From an uncultured Clostridia bacterium (lineage in GTDB: Bacteria > Bacillota > Clostridia > Christensenellales > UBA1242): a DNA stretch of 34,486 bases. Shown here one piece after another: positions 7,717-15,612 of this stretch; the stretch's first letter is position 1; every line of letters starts with the position of its first letter. Location of the stretch: assembly GCA_947303145.1 (NCBI GenBank), contig CAMYXB010000002.1, positions 1 to 34,486 on the forward strand, in the 5' to 3' direction. Position numbers and translations under genes: made by a program. The notes beneath the pieces are model-generated. The model made no database searches, was not told the origin of the DNA, and worked only from the letters and a program-made list of their open reading frames with translations.

Positions 7717-8871
7717 ATGTTTTTGAACACATTTTTAGAGATTTTGGGCGTGATAGGCATTGTTGTTGTGTCTGCATTCGTCATTATTTTCCTATTCGAT
7801 CTTTTCATTTCTCTCATTGACGGAAGCAACGGCATTTTCTTCAGACGTAATAAGAACAATACCAGTTATGAGAACAGCCAAAGACCTGTCCTTATCAATG
7901 AGCCAGTCGTCAAAGAAGAGAAAAAACCTGAGACAGAAGAACTCAAGAAAGATGAGATAATGGAGGCTGTCAAGCAGGCTGTCAAAGAAATTCAAGAAGA
8001 GAATAAAGAAGATACTAAGGTAGAAGTAAAAGAGCAACCTGCTGTCGTAGTGGTAGAGGTCAAAGAGGAACCTAAAGAAGAGGTCAAAGAAGAACCTAAA
8101 GAAGAAGTAAAAGAGGAACCTAAGGAAGAAGTAGAGGAGCCTGTAGTAGAAGAAAAACCTGAGGAAAAGGTCGAGGAAATAGAAGAGGACGAGGAGTCCA
8201 TTATCCGCTCCATTACAGAAGAGACCAAGAAGGAACTGGCCAGACAAGAGCAGGAAGAGAGGCTTACTAGTGAGAATGAAGATATGGCTAGAATTATCGA
8301 GAGTCTTAAGGCTCAGATAGAAGAGGATAAGAAGGCCATAAGAGAACTTGAAGAGAAAGTAAACAATCAAGAGACTGTAGTCGTGACCGAGGTTGTGCCT
8401 CAAGGTAGCAAAGAGGAAATCCTCGCCAGACTAGAAGTCCTAAGACAAAGATTGAAAGAGAACGAGAGAGAACTCTCCGCCAATAAGAAGGAATTCGTCC
8501 CACTGCGTAGAGTGAATAAGACACTTGAAAAGGATAAGAAGAAACTTCGTCGTAGAGAAGCCCTCGTTGCCAAGCAGAGAACAGTGCTTTTCGGTGTCAA
8601 CAATTATATGGATATCGACAATGAGAAAGCCAAGGAACTCGATGAAGAGCTCGAACTCCTCGAGGGACTCAAACTCTCCGTCCAGCATTGCGAAGAAGTG
8701 ATGGAGAAGAACAAGGAAAGATACCCTATCCTCGAGAGAGCCAACGCATTCCTCGTCAAGACTCGTGACGACCTTAAAGCCGACATCAAGGAACTGGAGG
8801 ACAGACTCGCCGTCATCGAGAGCGAAGAGGCTCAAGATGGAGAGGACACTCCTAGCGAGAACGAACAATAG
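7717..8871 (+). CDS. membrane-anchored coiled-coil protein with acidic repeats
   Basis: 384 aa; no family recognised. A single hydrophobic segment (about residues 7-31) is followed by a short basic stretch, then a Glu/Lys/Pro/Val-rich region that contains three tandem 8-residue units VKEEPKEE encoded by 24-bp repeats at 8059-8130. From about residue 155 to the end it is a long heptad-rich coiled coil (EDKKAIRELEEKVNNQ, LARLEVLRQRLKENEREL, LEDRLAVIESEE). Likely anchored by the N-terminus with the coil in the cytoplasm (inferred). The overall plan resembles membrane-bound structural or cell-division scaffolds, but no motif supports a specific one. It has its own promoter and terminator. Confidence 0.85.
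   Translation: MFLNTFLEILGVIGIVVVSAFVIIFLFDLFISLIDGSNGIFFRRNKNNTSYENSQRPVLINEPVVKEEKKPETEELKKDEIMEAVKQAVKEIQEENKEDTKVEVKEQPAVVVVEVKEEPKEEVKEEPKEEVKEEPKEEVEEPVVEEKPEEKVEEIEEDEESIIRSITEETKKELARQEQEERLTSENEDMARIIESLKAQIEEDKKAIRELEEKVNNQETVVVTEVVPQGSKEEILARLEVLRQRLKENERELSANKKEFVPLRRVNKTLEKDKKKLRRREALVAKQRTVLFGVNNYMDIDNEKAKELDEELELLEGLKLSVQHCEEVMEKNKERYPILERANAFLVKTRDDLKADIKELEDRLAVIESEEAQDGEDTPSENEQ
8059..8130 (+). repeat. 24-bp in-frame tandem repeat, 3 copies
   Basis: Units at 8059-8082, 8083-8106 and 8107-8130 encode VKEEPKEE or VKEEPKEE-like octapeptides with a few synonymous differences. Copy number could vary by slippage. Confidence 0.85.
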
Positions 8872-8912
8872 AATATTCACCGGCAATTAGTTTTTTGCTT
8901 TTCATAATTTTG

Positions 8913-8940
8913 GACACCACGCAAGTGGTGTCTTTTCTTT
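8913..8940 (+). terminator. intrinsic terminator
   Basis: GACACCAC (8913-8920), loop GCAA, GTGGTGTC (8925-8932), then TTTTCTTTTT. Confidence 0.9.
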
Positions 8941-8993
8941 TTAAGAAAATAATGACTAAAAGATTAAAAAATTATTTTTTTTCATTATTTTTT

Positions 8994-9022
8994 TTGCTAT
9001 ATATCGCCAAAAGTGATAAAAT
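8994..9022 (+). promoter_or_regulatory. eno promoter
   Basis: TTGCTA (8994-8999), 17-nt spacer, TAAAAT (9017-9022), about 55 nt before the start codon. Confidence 0.55.
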
Positions 9023-9082
9023 GAATATGTTTATGAAAAAACGTAAATTTTATCAAAAGAATAATTTTAGAAGGAAAAAGAT

Positions 9083-10393
9083 ATGAGTAAAGAAACAATA
9101 AGTAGTATTCATGCAAGACAAATCTTAGATTCTCGTGGCAATCCCACTGTGGAAGTGGAGGTCAGGGCTGGTGAAAATGTGGCAGTGGCATCTGTGCCAT
9201 CGGGAGCGTCAACTGGCTCTTTTGAGGCTGTGGAACTGCGAGACAATGACCCATCTATTTATATGGGAAAATCTGTCCTAAAAGCAGTGGAGAATGTCAA
9301 TGGTGAGATAGCACAGGCTCTTGAGGGCAAAGATGTGACAGATATTGAGTCCATTGATAGAATAATGATTGACCTAGACGGCACACCCAATAAATCAAGA
9401 CTAGGTGCCAATGCCACACTCGCAGTCTCACTTGCCTGTGCTAGACTTAAGGCAAAGATAGAGGGGAAGGAACTCTATGAGAGTATAGGGGGCGAGATTG
9501 CCAGAACTCTGCCTGTGCCGATGATGAATATAATCAATGGTGGCAAGCACGCAGACAATTCACTCAATATTCAAGAGTTTATGATAATGCCCGTAGGTGC
9601 AGATGGTTTTGATGTCGCTCTTAGGTGGAGTGTGGAGGTTTTTCACACACTTAAAGGTATATTGAAATCTCGCTCACTCTCTACTGCTGTGGGAGACGAG
9701 GGCGGATTTGCTCCAATGCTACAAAACGATGAGGAGGCACTCATGCTCCTTGTTGAAGCAATAGAAAAGGCAGGATATCGCCCTAGAGAAGATTTCGTCA
9801 TAGCCTTAGACGTGGCATCTACTGAGATGTGGGAAGAGGCGGAGAAAATAGGAGAAAAGGGCAAATATTATTTCTGGAAAACGGGAGAAATATTTACGAG
9901 CGAGGAACTTATTGATTACTATGACAGGTTGTCTCAAAAGTATCCCATTGTATCTATAGAAGATGGGCTGGCGGAAGAAGACTGGGACAACTGGAAGATT
10001 ATGACAGATAGGTTGGGGCCCAAACTTCAACTAGTGGGCGATGATTTGTTCGTCACCAATACCGATAGAATAGAGAAGGGGATTGACCTAGGTGTCGCCA
10101 ATAGCGTGCTTATCAAGCCCAATCAAATAGGCACACTCACAGAAACTATAAAAGCGGTGAGATTGGCACAAGAGAATAAATATACCACCATCATCTCACA
10201 CAGGAGTGGAGAGACAGAGGATACCACCATAGCAGACCTCGCAGTAGGACTCACTAGTGGTCAGATTAAGATAGGTGCTCCTTCTAGAACGGATAGAGTG
10301 TGCAAGTATAATAGACTGCTTAGGATAAATGAGAGGCTGTCAAACAAGGCTATTTTTGCTGGCAAGACTATATTCGCAGATTACCTAAAATAA
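9083..10393 (+). CDS. eno: enolase
   Basis: 436 aa, full length. Interconverts 2-phosphoglycerate and phosphoenolpyruvate in glycolysis; cytoplasmic, Mg-dependent. Seen in order: ARQILDSRGNPTVEVEV at the N-terminus, mobile loop PSGASTGSFEA, NGGKHADN (catalytic His region), QEFMIMP, GDEGGFAP, metal ligands in ALDVAS, IEDGLAEEDW and VGDDLFVTN, catalytic Lys in IKPNQIGT, SHRSGETEDTTIADLAVG and the C-terminal KIGAPSRTDRVCKYNRLLRI. AGAAGGA precedes the ATG. Monocistronic, ending in a strong shared terminator. No anomaly seen. Confidence 0.98.
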   Translation: MSKETISSIHARQILDSRGNPTVEVEVRAGENVAVASVPSGASTGSFEAVELRDNDPSIYMGKSVLKAVENVNGEIAQALEGKDVTDIESIDRIMIDLDGTPNKSRLGANATLAVSLACARLKAKIEGKELYESIGGEIARTLPVPMMNIINGGKHADNSLNIQEFMIMPVGADGFDVALRWSVEVFHTLKGILKSRSLSTAVGDEGGFAPMLQNDEEALMLLVEAIEKAGYRPREDFVIALDVASTEMWEEAEKIGEKGKYYFWKTGEIFTSEELIDYYDRLSQKYPIVSIEDGLAEEDWDNWKIMTDRLGPKLQLVGDDLFVTNTDRIEKGIDLGVANSVLIKPNQIGTLTETIKAVRLAQENKYTTIISHRSGETEDTTIADLAVGLTSGQIKIGAPSRTDRVCKYNRLLRINERLSNKAIFAGKTIFADYLK

Positions 10394-10416
10394 TAAAAAA
10401 TCATTAAAAAATACGC

Positions 10417-10454
10417 AAAAAATGCAAAAAAAGTGTGATTTTTTTGCATTTTTT
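10417..10454. terminator. bidirectional terminator between eno and the VanW gene
   Basis: AAAAAATGCAAAAAAA (10417-10432), loop GTGTGA, TTTTTTTGCATTTTTT (10439-10454). A perfect 16-bp stem made almost only of A-T pairs, serving two convergent genes. Confidence 0.85.
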
Positions 10455-10461
10455 GATGTTT

Positions 10462-11874
10462 TTACATATTTTTTGGCAAAGTCATACCTTCAGGGAGGTC
10501 ATCTACGCCCTCGTAGATTATCCCGCATTGTGCGTCATATATGGCGTGTCTTATCTCTTTAGTAGTGGATAGAACCCCGTCCTTGTATATGTCCATATAA
10601 CTTCTCGCCTCGTATCCGTTTTTAGCATTTTTTACTTTTAGATACTCGCCCTTGAACATTATTTTATCACTATATTTGCCTTCTGTGTCTTTGATTATTT
10701 TGTCTTTTTCAGGGATAATCTCTCTGACTATTTCGCTACGCAATTTGATAGTGGTGTCATCGTCTTTGGTTAGTCCATATATTTTTATAGTGAGACGGTC
10801 GCCACTTGCTTGAGATGAAATGTATATGGGAAGTGGCGTGTCATTGATGAATTTGAGGTCTGCTGAACCGAAACTTACCATGGCGTCCATGGCTGGTGGA
10901 ACGTATGAAACGGGTAGGGAATGTTTGTGAGCCTCTGTCACCTCTATACCAGACAAAAGTAGCGCATTGTAGAGAGTGGTGGATACTTGACACACTCCTC
11001 CACCCACACCTTGGACGAAGACTCCGTCCTTTATAATTTTCGCCTCTTTGTATCCATTTTCTTTTGTTCTCCTGCCCACTACTTCGTTGAATGAAAATTC
11101 TTCTCCCGGCATAATCTCCACGCCACACAACTGCTGTGATGCTATCTTAATATTGCTTTTTCTGTCCGCACTTGATTGAGAGAAAGATGTTGAGTATTCG
11201 CCTTGTTTCTTCAAGGCTTTTTTGATGTCTTCACTTTTATATTCCGCCTTAACGTCTTTTGTCTTGATTTTTATCTCTCCGCTCTCGCCATGGCTTGTCA
11301 TGTTTACAATGTCATCATATAGTTTTTCTCTGTCTATCTCTCTCCCCTTTCTATCTTCTCTCACCTCGAAGCGAGATGTGGCAGAGTTGAACACCGCAGT
11401 AGCGTTGACGGGGGCGAGGTCTATTTCCTTTGCTATTTCATCGAGTTTGTCCTCTATGTGAGTGAGTGAATATCTCACTGCTACATCGCTATCAAAGCCC
11501 ATTTCCTTAATTTTTTTTATAAGTCTTGTCTTGCTTTTGCCACTCAATGACTTATATTTATACATCTCGTCCAGCACTGTATGTATGCCACTGGTGATAG
11601 AAAAATCTCTCTCTTCATACACCCATTTTTTGTCGCCGAAGGTGAGAGTGAGAGAATATTCCCCCTCTTCTTCCTTTTCCGCCTTTTCCAGTTTATCCTT
11701 GGCCTTGTCCAGAGTCAGTCCAGACAGGTCCACTCCGCACACACTTATTTCATTGTCAAAAACTGCCTCGCTAAGCACCCATTCATTGATAGCGAGAATT
11801 GAGAAAAAAGGCACAAAAAATGCAAAAAATATCAAAAAAATGCCATTTTTTATTATTTTTTTTAACTTTTTCAT
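10462..11874 (-). CDS. VanW family protein
   Basis: 470 aa. One N-terminal TM (about 9-31), then a putative peptidoglycan-binding type-4 region, and the VanW domain in the second half: EFSFNEVVGRRTKENGYKEA, then the Cys-containing GVGGGVCQVSTTLYNALLL, HKHSLPVSYVPPAMDA and FINDTPLPIYI. VanW proteins occur in vancomycin clusters and widely elsewhere in Gram-positives; the biochemical role is unknown and there are no other van genes here. The start codon has no good ribosome binding site and lies inside the small palindrome CATACTTTTAGTATG (11872-11886). It lies downstream of rmuC, 28 nt past its stop, and may be read through the rmuC terminator or from a promoter I cannot place. Confidence 0.9.
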   Translation of the reverse strand: MKKLKKIIKNGIFLIFFAFFVPFFSILAINEWVLSEAVFDNEISVCGVDLSGLTLDKAKDKLEKAEKEEEGEYSLTLTFGDKKWVYEERDFSITSGIHTVLDEMYKYKSLSGKSKTRLIKKIKEMGFDSDVAVRYSLTHIEDKLDEIAKEIDLAPVNATAVFNSATSRFEVREDRKGREIDREKLYDDIVNMTSHGESGEIKIKTKDVKAEYKSEDIKKALKKQGEYSTSFSQSSADRKSNIKIASQQLCGVEIMPGEEFSFNEVVGRRTKENGYKEAKIIKDGVFVQGVGGGVCQVSTTLYNALLLSGIEVTEAHKHSLPVSYVPPAMDAMVSFGSADLKFINDTPLPIYISSQASGDRLTIKIYGLTKDDDTTIKLRSEIVREIIPEKDKIIKDTEGKYSDKIMFKGEYLKVKNAKNGYEARSYMDIYKDGVLSTTKEIRHAIYDAQCGIIYEGVDDLPEGMTLPKNM

Positions 11875-11902
11875 ACTTTTAGTATGAGTTTTATATATTT
11901 TT

Positions 11903-13258
11903 TTATGTAAAAATTTGAAATAAAAAAGACGGAATTTCCGTCTTATGTAAATTTTGATGTGAACACTCTTCGTCTATTTCACCTTCGTTGTATCCGATGT
12001 CCGCCACATCTTTCAGTTTCCGTTGAATGGTCTTAGTCTTCTTGGTGGCGAACTCTAGAGAGGTGGACGCCTCTTCTATCTTCTTTTGTGTCTTGGATAG
12101 CAGTTCCACGAACTTGCCAAACTCTGCCTTGAATACGGAAAGGGTGTTCCATATCTCGCTACTGCGCTTTTCTATGGCCAGCGTCTTGAATCCCATTTGT
12201 AGAGAACTTAATAGGGCGGTGAGAGTGGTGGGTCCACACACCATTATCCTATACTTTTGTTGCAAGGTTTCCACAAGAGACGGACGTCTCACCACCTCGG
12301 CATACAGCCCCTCCACAGGCAGATACATCACAGCAAAATCTGTCGTTTGAGGAGGGGATATGTATTTAGAGTAGATACTCTTGGCTTCTTCCTTTATTCT
12401 AGTCTCTAGATTTTTGACTTGCCTATCTATCTCTAGAGTGTCGCCTGCTTCGCTAGCAGAGATAAGTCTTGTATAGTCTTCCATTGGGAACTTGGCGTCA
12501 ATGGGGAGATATAGTCTTTCCTCATCTTTTCCCGGGAGAATAATGGCGAAGTCCACTCGCTCGGGACTGCCTTCCTTTATCTGCACTTGCTCGAGATATT
12601 GAGAGGGGGAGAGGGTTTGCTCTAAGAGAGAGGATAGTTGAACTTCGCCCCAGCCACCACGAGTCTTGACATTGGTCAGCACACGCTTGAGGTCACCCAC
12701 GCCGCTGGCGAGCGATTGCATCTCGCCTATGCCCTTGGACACCACGTCAAGCCCTTGTGTTATTATCTTCACCGACTCGCCGAGACGCTTCTCTAGCGTG
12801 GAGGACAATTTCTCGTCCACAGTCTGTCTCATCTGCTCCAGTTTAGCCTCATTCCTCTCTTGCATAGTTTTAAGGTTGCCAGAAATTATATCAGTTATTC
12901 TGTTGAGCCTACCCTCATTGTTGTTTAGTAGGTCTCTAAGTCTACTCTCTATGTTGTTCCACTGCTGGTTCTGTGCACTCTGCATGGCGGAGAGGTGAGA
13001 GGACTGCCCCTCGCCTAGTTCCTTTATCGCAGAGAGCAGAAATTCGTTCATCTGCTTTACAGAAGATAGAAGATTGTCAAACAAATTTTTGAGAGTCCTC
13101 TCCATGTAGGCATTTTGCCCCGCTATTTCGTCCAAAATCTCCCTATATTCTCCCTTTCGTCTTTTCCTCGAGAGAAGGATAACCAATAGGACAAGCCCAA
13201 TGATTGAAACTAAAAGGGATAAAATGGCCACCAAGGCAAAAAGGTCTAAACTGCTCAT
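11903..13258 (-). CDS. rmuC: RmuC-family DNA recombination protein
   Basis: 451 aa. RmuC proteins limit inversions at short inverted repeats and carry a predicted PD-(D/E)XK-like nuclease domain. Seen: one N-terminal TM (about 5-27), a long coiled coil (about 30-170), then the RmuC domain with TRGGWGEVQL, ERVDFAIILPGKDEERLYLPIDAKFP, DFAVMYLPVEGLYAEVVRRP and VCGPTTLTALLSSLQMGF. The last ~14 codons are encoded by the hairpin and T-run of an intrinsic terminator (see findings), so the stop at 11905-11903 lies beyond the predicted transcript end. The promoter is at 13305-13277. Divergent from rplU. Confidence 0.93.
   Translation of the reverse strand: MSSLDLFALVAILSLLVSIIGLVLLVILLSRKRRKGEYREILDEIAGQNAYMERTLKNLFDNLLSSVKQMNEFLLSAIKELGEGQSSHLSAMQSAQNQQWNNIESRLRDLLNNNEGRLNRITDIISGNLKTMQERNEAKLEQMRQTVDEKLSSTLEKRLGESVKIITQGLDVVSKGIGEMQSLASGVGDLKRVLTNVKTRGGWGEVQLSSLLEQTLSPSQYLEQVQIKEGSPERVDFAIILPGKDEERLYLPIDAKFPMEDYTRLISASEAGDTLEIDRQVKNLETRIKEEAKSIYSKYISPPQTTDFAVMYLPVEGLYAEVVRRPSLVETLQQKYRIMVCGPTTLTALLSSLQMGFKTLAIEKRSSEIWNTLSVFKAEFGKFVELLSKTQKKIEEASTSLEFATKKTKTIQRKLKDVADIGYNEGEIDEECSHQNLHKTEIPSFLFQIFT
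11921..11944 (-). terminator. rmuC terminator lying inside the coding sequence
   Basis: AAGACGGAA/TTCCGTCTT palindrome (11926-11944), followed on the minus strand by TTTTTTA (11927-11921). The rmuC stop codon is 16-18 nt further downstream. Confidence 0.75.
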
Positions 13259-13276
13259 AAACTTTTCTCCACATTC

Positions 13277-13305
13277 ATTTTACTTGAAATATCGTTATTT
13301 GGCAA
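13277..13305 (-). promoter_or_regulatory. rmuC promoter
   Basis: Minus strand: TTGCCA (complement of 13300-13305), 17-nt spacer, TAAAAT (complement of 13277-13282). It lies 22 bp from the divergent rplU promoter. Confidence 0.65.
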
Positions 13306-13327
13306 TAGAAAAATGTATGTTTTGTGG

Positions 13328-13356
13328 TTGACAAAGAGTGCAATATGTGATAACAT
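13328..13356 (+). promoter_or_regulatory. rplU-prp-rpmA promoter
   Basis: TTGACA (13328-13333), 17-nt spacer, TAACAT (13351-13356). Confidence 0.75.
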
Positions 13357-13357
13357 A

Positions 13358-13428
13358 GCCCTAACCGCATAGAAAAGGTCATAAAGTGCAACACGCCACC
13401 TCTATAGCGAGTCTGGAGGATAAGGAGG
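13358..13428 (+). ncRNA. ribosomal protein L21 leader
   Basis: About 70 nt between the promoter and the L21 ribosome binding site. It contains AACCGCATAGAAAAGGTC, then GTGCAACACGCCACCTC and AGCGAGTCTGGAGG, the order seen in the L21 leader of Bacillota that mediates feedback on rplU. The GCCACCTC and GAGTCTGGAGG strands can form the main stem. Assignment is from memory of the motif; a covariance-model scan would confirm it. Confidence 0.7.
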
Positions 13429-13435
13429 ATATGAA

Positions 13436-13750
13436 ATGTATGCTATCGTAGTAAGCGGTGGGAAGCAATACACCGTTCGTGAAGGCGAGTATGTCGATCT
13501 TGAGAAACTTGATGCCAATGTCGGAGATAAAGTCAATCTAGATGTCGTTCTATACTCCACAGAAGACGGCAATGTCTCTGTGGGACACGAAGTGCTAGAT
13601 GATGTCAAGTGTGAAGCCGAAGTGGTTAGGCAAGACAAGGCTAGCAAGATAATTGTTTTCAAGTATAAAGCGAAGAAGAATGTTCGCTCTAGACAAGGAC
13701 ATAGACAGCCATATACTAGAGTCAAGATTTTGTCCATAAAGAAGGCTTAA
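13436..13750 (+). CDS. rplU: 50S ribosomal protein L21
   Basis: 104 aa, full length. Binds 23S rRNA in the large subunit. MYAIVVSGGKQYTVREGEY at the N-terminus and VFKYKAKKNVRSRQGHRQPYTRVKI at the C-terminus are family signatures. AAGGAGGA precedes the ATG. First gene of the rplU-prp-rpmA unit. Confidence 0.98.
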   Translation: MYAIVVSGGKQYTVREGEYVDLEKLDANVGDKVNLDVVLYSTEDGNVSVGHEVLDDVKCEAEVVRQDKASKIIVFKYKAKKNVRSRQGHRQPYTRVKILSIKKA

Positions 13751-13752
13751 TT

Positions 13753-14085
13753 ATGACTCACGTGATTATAGAGAAGTCGGGTGGACACATTACACAAGTG
13801 GAGTGTGATGGACACACTGGTTATGGAGTAGAGGGAGAGGACATAGTCTGTAGCGCCTTATCTAGCATAGTGCAGACGGCAGTCCTCGGGCTTATGTCTG
13901 TAGCGGGAGTCAATGTTTCACTCACAAGAGATGAGACAAGAGGTTATCTTAGATGCACCTTGCCCGAGGATATGGACAGCACACAGAGGCATGACGCAGA
14001 TGTCATACTTACTACCATGATGTGTGGGATATGTGACCTAAGAGAAGGCTTCTCAGATTTTATAGAATTGGAGGTAAAGGAATAA
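13753..14085 (+). CDS. prp: ribosomal-processing cysteine protease Prp
   Basis: 110 aa. Prp removes the N-terminal extension of L27 in Bacillota and relatives. The catalytic pair is visible as H21 in DGHTGYG and C33 in EDIVCSALSS, matching the family spacing. It lies between rplU and rpmA, 2 nt after the rplU stop, and its TAA overlaps the L27 ATG (TAATG). The substrate site is present in the adjacent L27. Confidence 0.95.
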   Translation: MTHVIIEKSGGHITQVECDGHTGYGVEGEDIVCSALSSIVQTAVLGLMSVAGVNVSLTRDETRGYLRCTLPEDMDSTQRHDADVILTTMMCGICDLREGFSDFIELEVKE

Positions 14086-14369
14086 TGTTTATTATACTGC
14101 AACTATTCGCCCACAAGAAAGGTGGCGGCAGCACCAAGAATGGTCGTGATAGCCAAGCCAAAAGACTGGGTATCAAACTTAGCGATGGGCAGAACGCTGT
14201 GGCTGGCAACATCATCGTCCGTCAACGTGGCACCAAGTTCTACGCTGGGGACAATGTAGGTCTTGGTAAGGACTACACACTCTTTGCACTATGTGACGGG
14301 AAGGTCAAGTTCATCACCAAGCATGGTGGCAGAAAGTATGTGACAGTTCTCGCTGGCACAGAGAAATAA
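14085..14369 (+). CDS. rpmA: 50S ribosomal protein L27 with cleavable N-terminal extension
   Basis: 94 aa. L27 reaches the peptidyl-transferase centre. The N-terminus reads MFIILQLF-AHKKGGGSTKNGRDSQ; the Prp cleavage is expected after F8, exposing AHKKGGGS, the functional end. The start is fixed by the overlap with the prp stop and by the extension itself. The body (KRLGIKLSDGQNAVAGNIIV, RQRGTKFYAGDNVGLGKDYT) is typical. Confidence 0.98.
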   Translation: MFIILQLFAHKKGGGSTKNGRDSQAKRLGIKLSDGQNAVAGNIIVRQRGTKFYAGDNVGLGKDYTLFALCDGKVKFITKHGGRKYVTVLAGTEK

Positions 14370-14380
14370 TTGACAAGTTG

Positions 14381-14410
14381 AAAACCCCTATTTATCTGGG
14401 GTTTTTATTT
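14381..14410 (+). terminator. terminator after rpmA
   Basis: AAAACCCC (14381-14388), 9-nt loop, GGGGTTTT (14398-14405), then further T. The tgt start follows within 20 nt, so partial readthrough into tgt is likely. Confidence 0.8.
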
Positions 14411-14423
14411 TATAGGAGAAAAT

Positions 14424-15545
14424 ATGGAGAAAAAGTTTTGGTTCGAGACCACTCATGTAGATAAGAACAGCGGAGCAAGGACGGGGATATTCCACACACC
14501 GCATGGGGATATCGAGACACCTATATATATGCCAGTGGGCACTCAAGCCACAGTGAAAAGTCTCACCCCAGAAGATTTGAAAGAAATAGGTGCACAGATT
14601 ATCCTGTCTAATACCTATCACCTATATCTCAGACCGGGGAGCGAGCTTATCGCCAAGGCAGGAGGACTGCACAAGTTCATGCATTGGGACAAGCCCATTC
14701 TCACAGACTCGGGTGGTTTTCAAGTGTTCTCCCTCAGCGATTTTAGGAAAATAAGCGATGATGAGGTGGTGTTTCGCTCGCACCTCAATGGTGAAAAGCA
14801 CGTCATGACACCAGAGAAGTGTATCAAGATACAGAATGACCTCGGCAGTGATATAGTCATGCAACTAGACGAATGCACAGATGCTGGCACTACTAGTCCC
14901 AAAGATGCCCTCAAAGCAGTGGAGAGGACATATAGTTGGCTCAAACGTTGCTACGAGGCACAGAAAAATGATGAGCAAATGCTGTTCCCCATTATCCAAG
15001 GAAATATTTTCCCCGACCTTAGACTAAAGAGCCTAGAATATGCTTTGCCATATGTCAGGTGTGGCATAGCCATAGGCGGACTGAGCGTGGGTGAGCCTAA
15101 AGAGAAAATGTATGAGATACTCGATATTCTCAAAGACAAAATGCCACAGGATAGCCCTCACTATCTCATGGGAGTGGGCAGTCCAGATTGTCTCATCGAG
15201 GGCGCCATGCGTGGTGTGGATATGTTCGACTGTGTCCTCGCCACTAGAATAGCCAGAAATGGCACCGCATTCACTAGCCATGGCAAAGTGGTCATCAAAA
15301 ATGCCATGTATAAGGAAGATTTCACCCCGCTAGATGACGAGTGCGACTGCGAGTGCTGTCGTCATTACACCAAGGCTTACCTTAGACACCTGTTTAACAC
15401 TGGAGAAATACTCGGTGCTAGACTTCTGTCCAAGCACAACCTGAGATTTCTTCTAAAACTCATGGAAGATATGCGACAGGCGATAAAAGAAGACAGATTT
15501 TTGTCGTTTAGAGAGGATTTTTATGCTAAATATGGCAAGTGCTAA
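14424..15545 (+). CDS. tgt: queuine/preQ1 tRNA-ribosyltransferase
   Basis: 373 aa, usual length. Exchanges G34 of Asp, Asn, His and Tyr tRNAs for preQ1 in queuosine synthesis. Seen: MPVGTQATVKSLTPEDL, SNTYHLYLRPG, general acid/base D95 in ILTDSGGFQVFS, GNIFPDLR and GGLSVGEP (220-224 region), nucleophile D269 in MFDCVLATRIARNGTAFT, and zinc ligands C307, C309, C312 and H322 (ECDCECCRHYTKAYLRH). The common CVLPTR is CVLATR here (A273). An additional Cys (C311) adjoins the zinc ligands. Ribosome binding site AGGAGA precedes the ATG. Confidence 0.97.
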   Translation: MEKKFWFETTHVDKNSGARTGIFHTPHGDIETPIYMPVGTQATVKSLTPEDLKEIGAQIILSNTYHLYLRPGSELIAKAGGLHKFMHWDKPILTDSGGFQVFSLSDFRKISDDEVVFRSHLNGEKHVMTPEKCIKIQNDLGSDIVMQLDECTDAGTTSPKDALKAVERTYSWLKRCYEAQKNDEQMLFPIIQGNIFPDLRLKSLEYALPYVRCGIAIGGLSVGEPKEKMYEILDILKDKMPQDSPHYLMGVGSPDCLIEGAMRGVDMFDCVLATRIARNGTAFTSHGKVVIKNAMYKEDFTPLDDECDCECCRHYTKAYLRHLFNTGEILGARLLSKHNLRFLLKLMEDMRQAIKEDRFLSFREDFYAKYGKC

Positions 15546-15554
15546 TTATTTTGT

Positions 15555-15583
15555 TTGCCAAAAACATATTTATAGTATATACT
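15555..15583 (+). promoter_or_regulatory. yajC promoter
   Basis: TTGCCA (15555-15560), 17-nt spacer, TATACT (15578-15583). The expected start near 15590 is downstream of an upstream TTG (15586), which supports ATG 15613 as the yajC start. Confidence 0.6.
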
Positions 15584-15612
15584 GATTGGGTTATAAAAGG
15601 AGATTTAATATT

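Noticed and set aside
7792..8403. 203-codon minus-strand frame rich in Phe and Leu
   Set aside because: Complement of the Glu/Lys-rich repeat region of the coiled-coil gene, a typical shadow.
13753..14085. Prp as an unknown protease
   Set aside because: Position between rplU and rpmA, H21/C33 motifs and the L27 extension identify the known L27-processing system.
15586..15612. TTG at 15586 as the yajC start
   Set aside because: It lies 3 nt after the promoter -10 box, and the ribosome binding site AGGAG is downstream of it, before ATG 15613.
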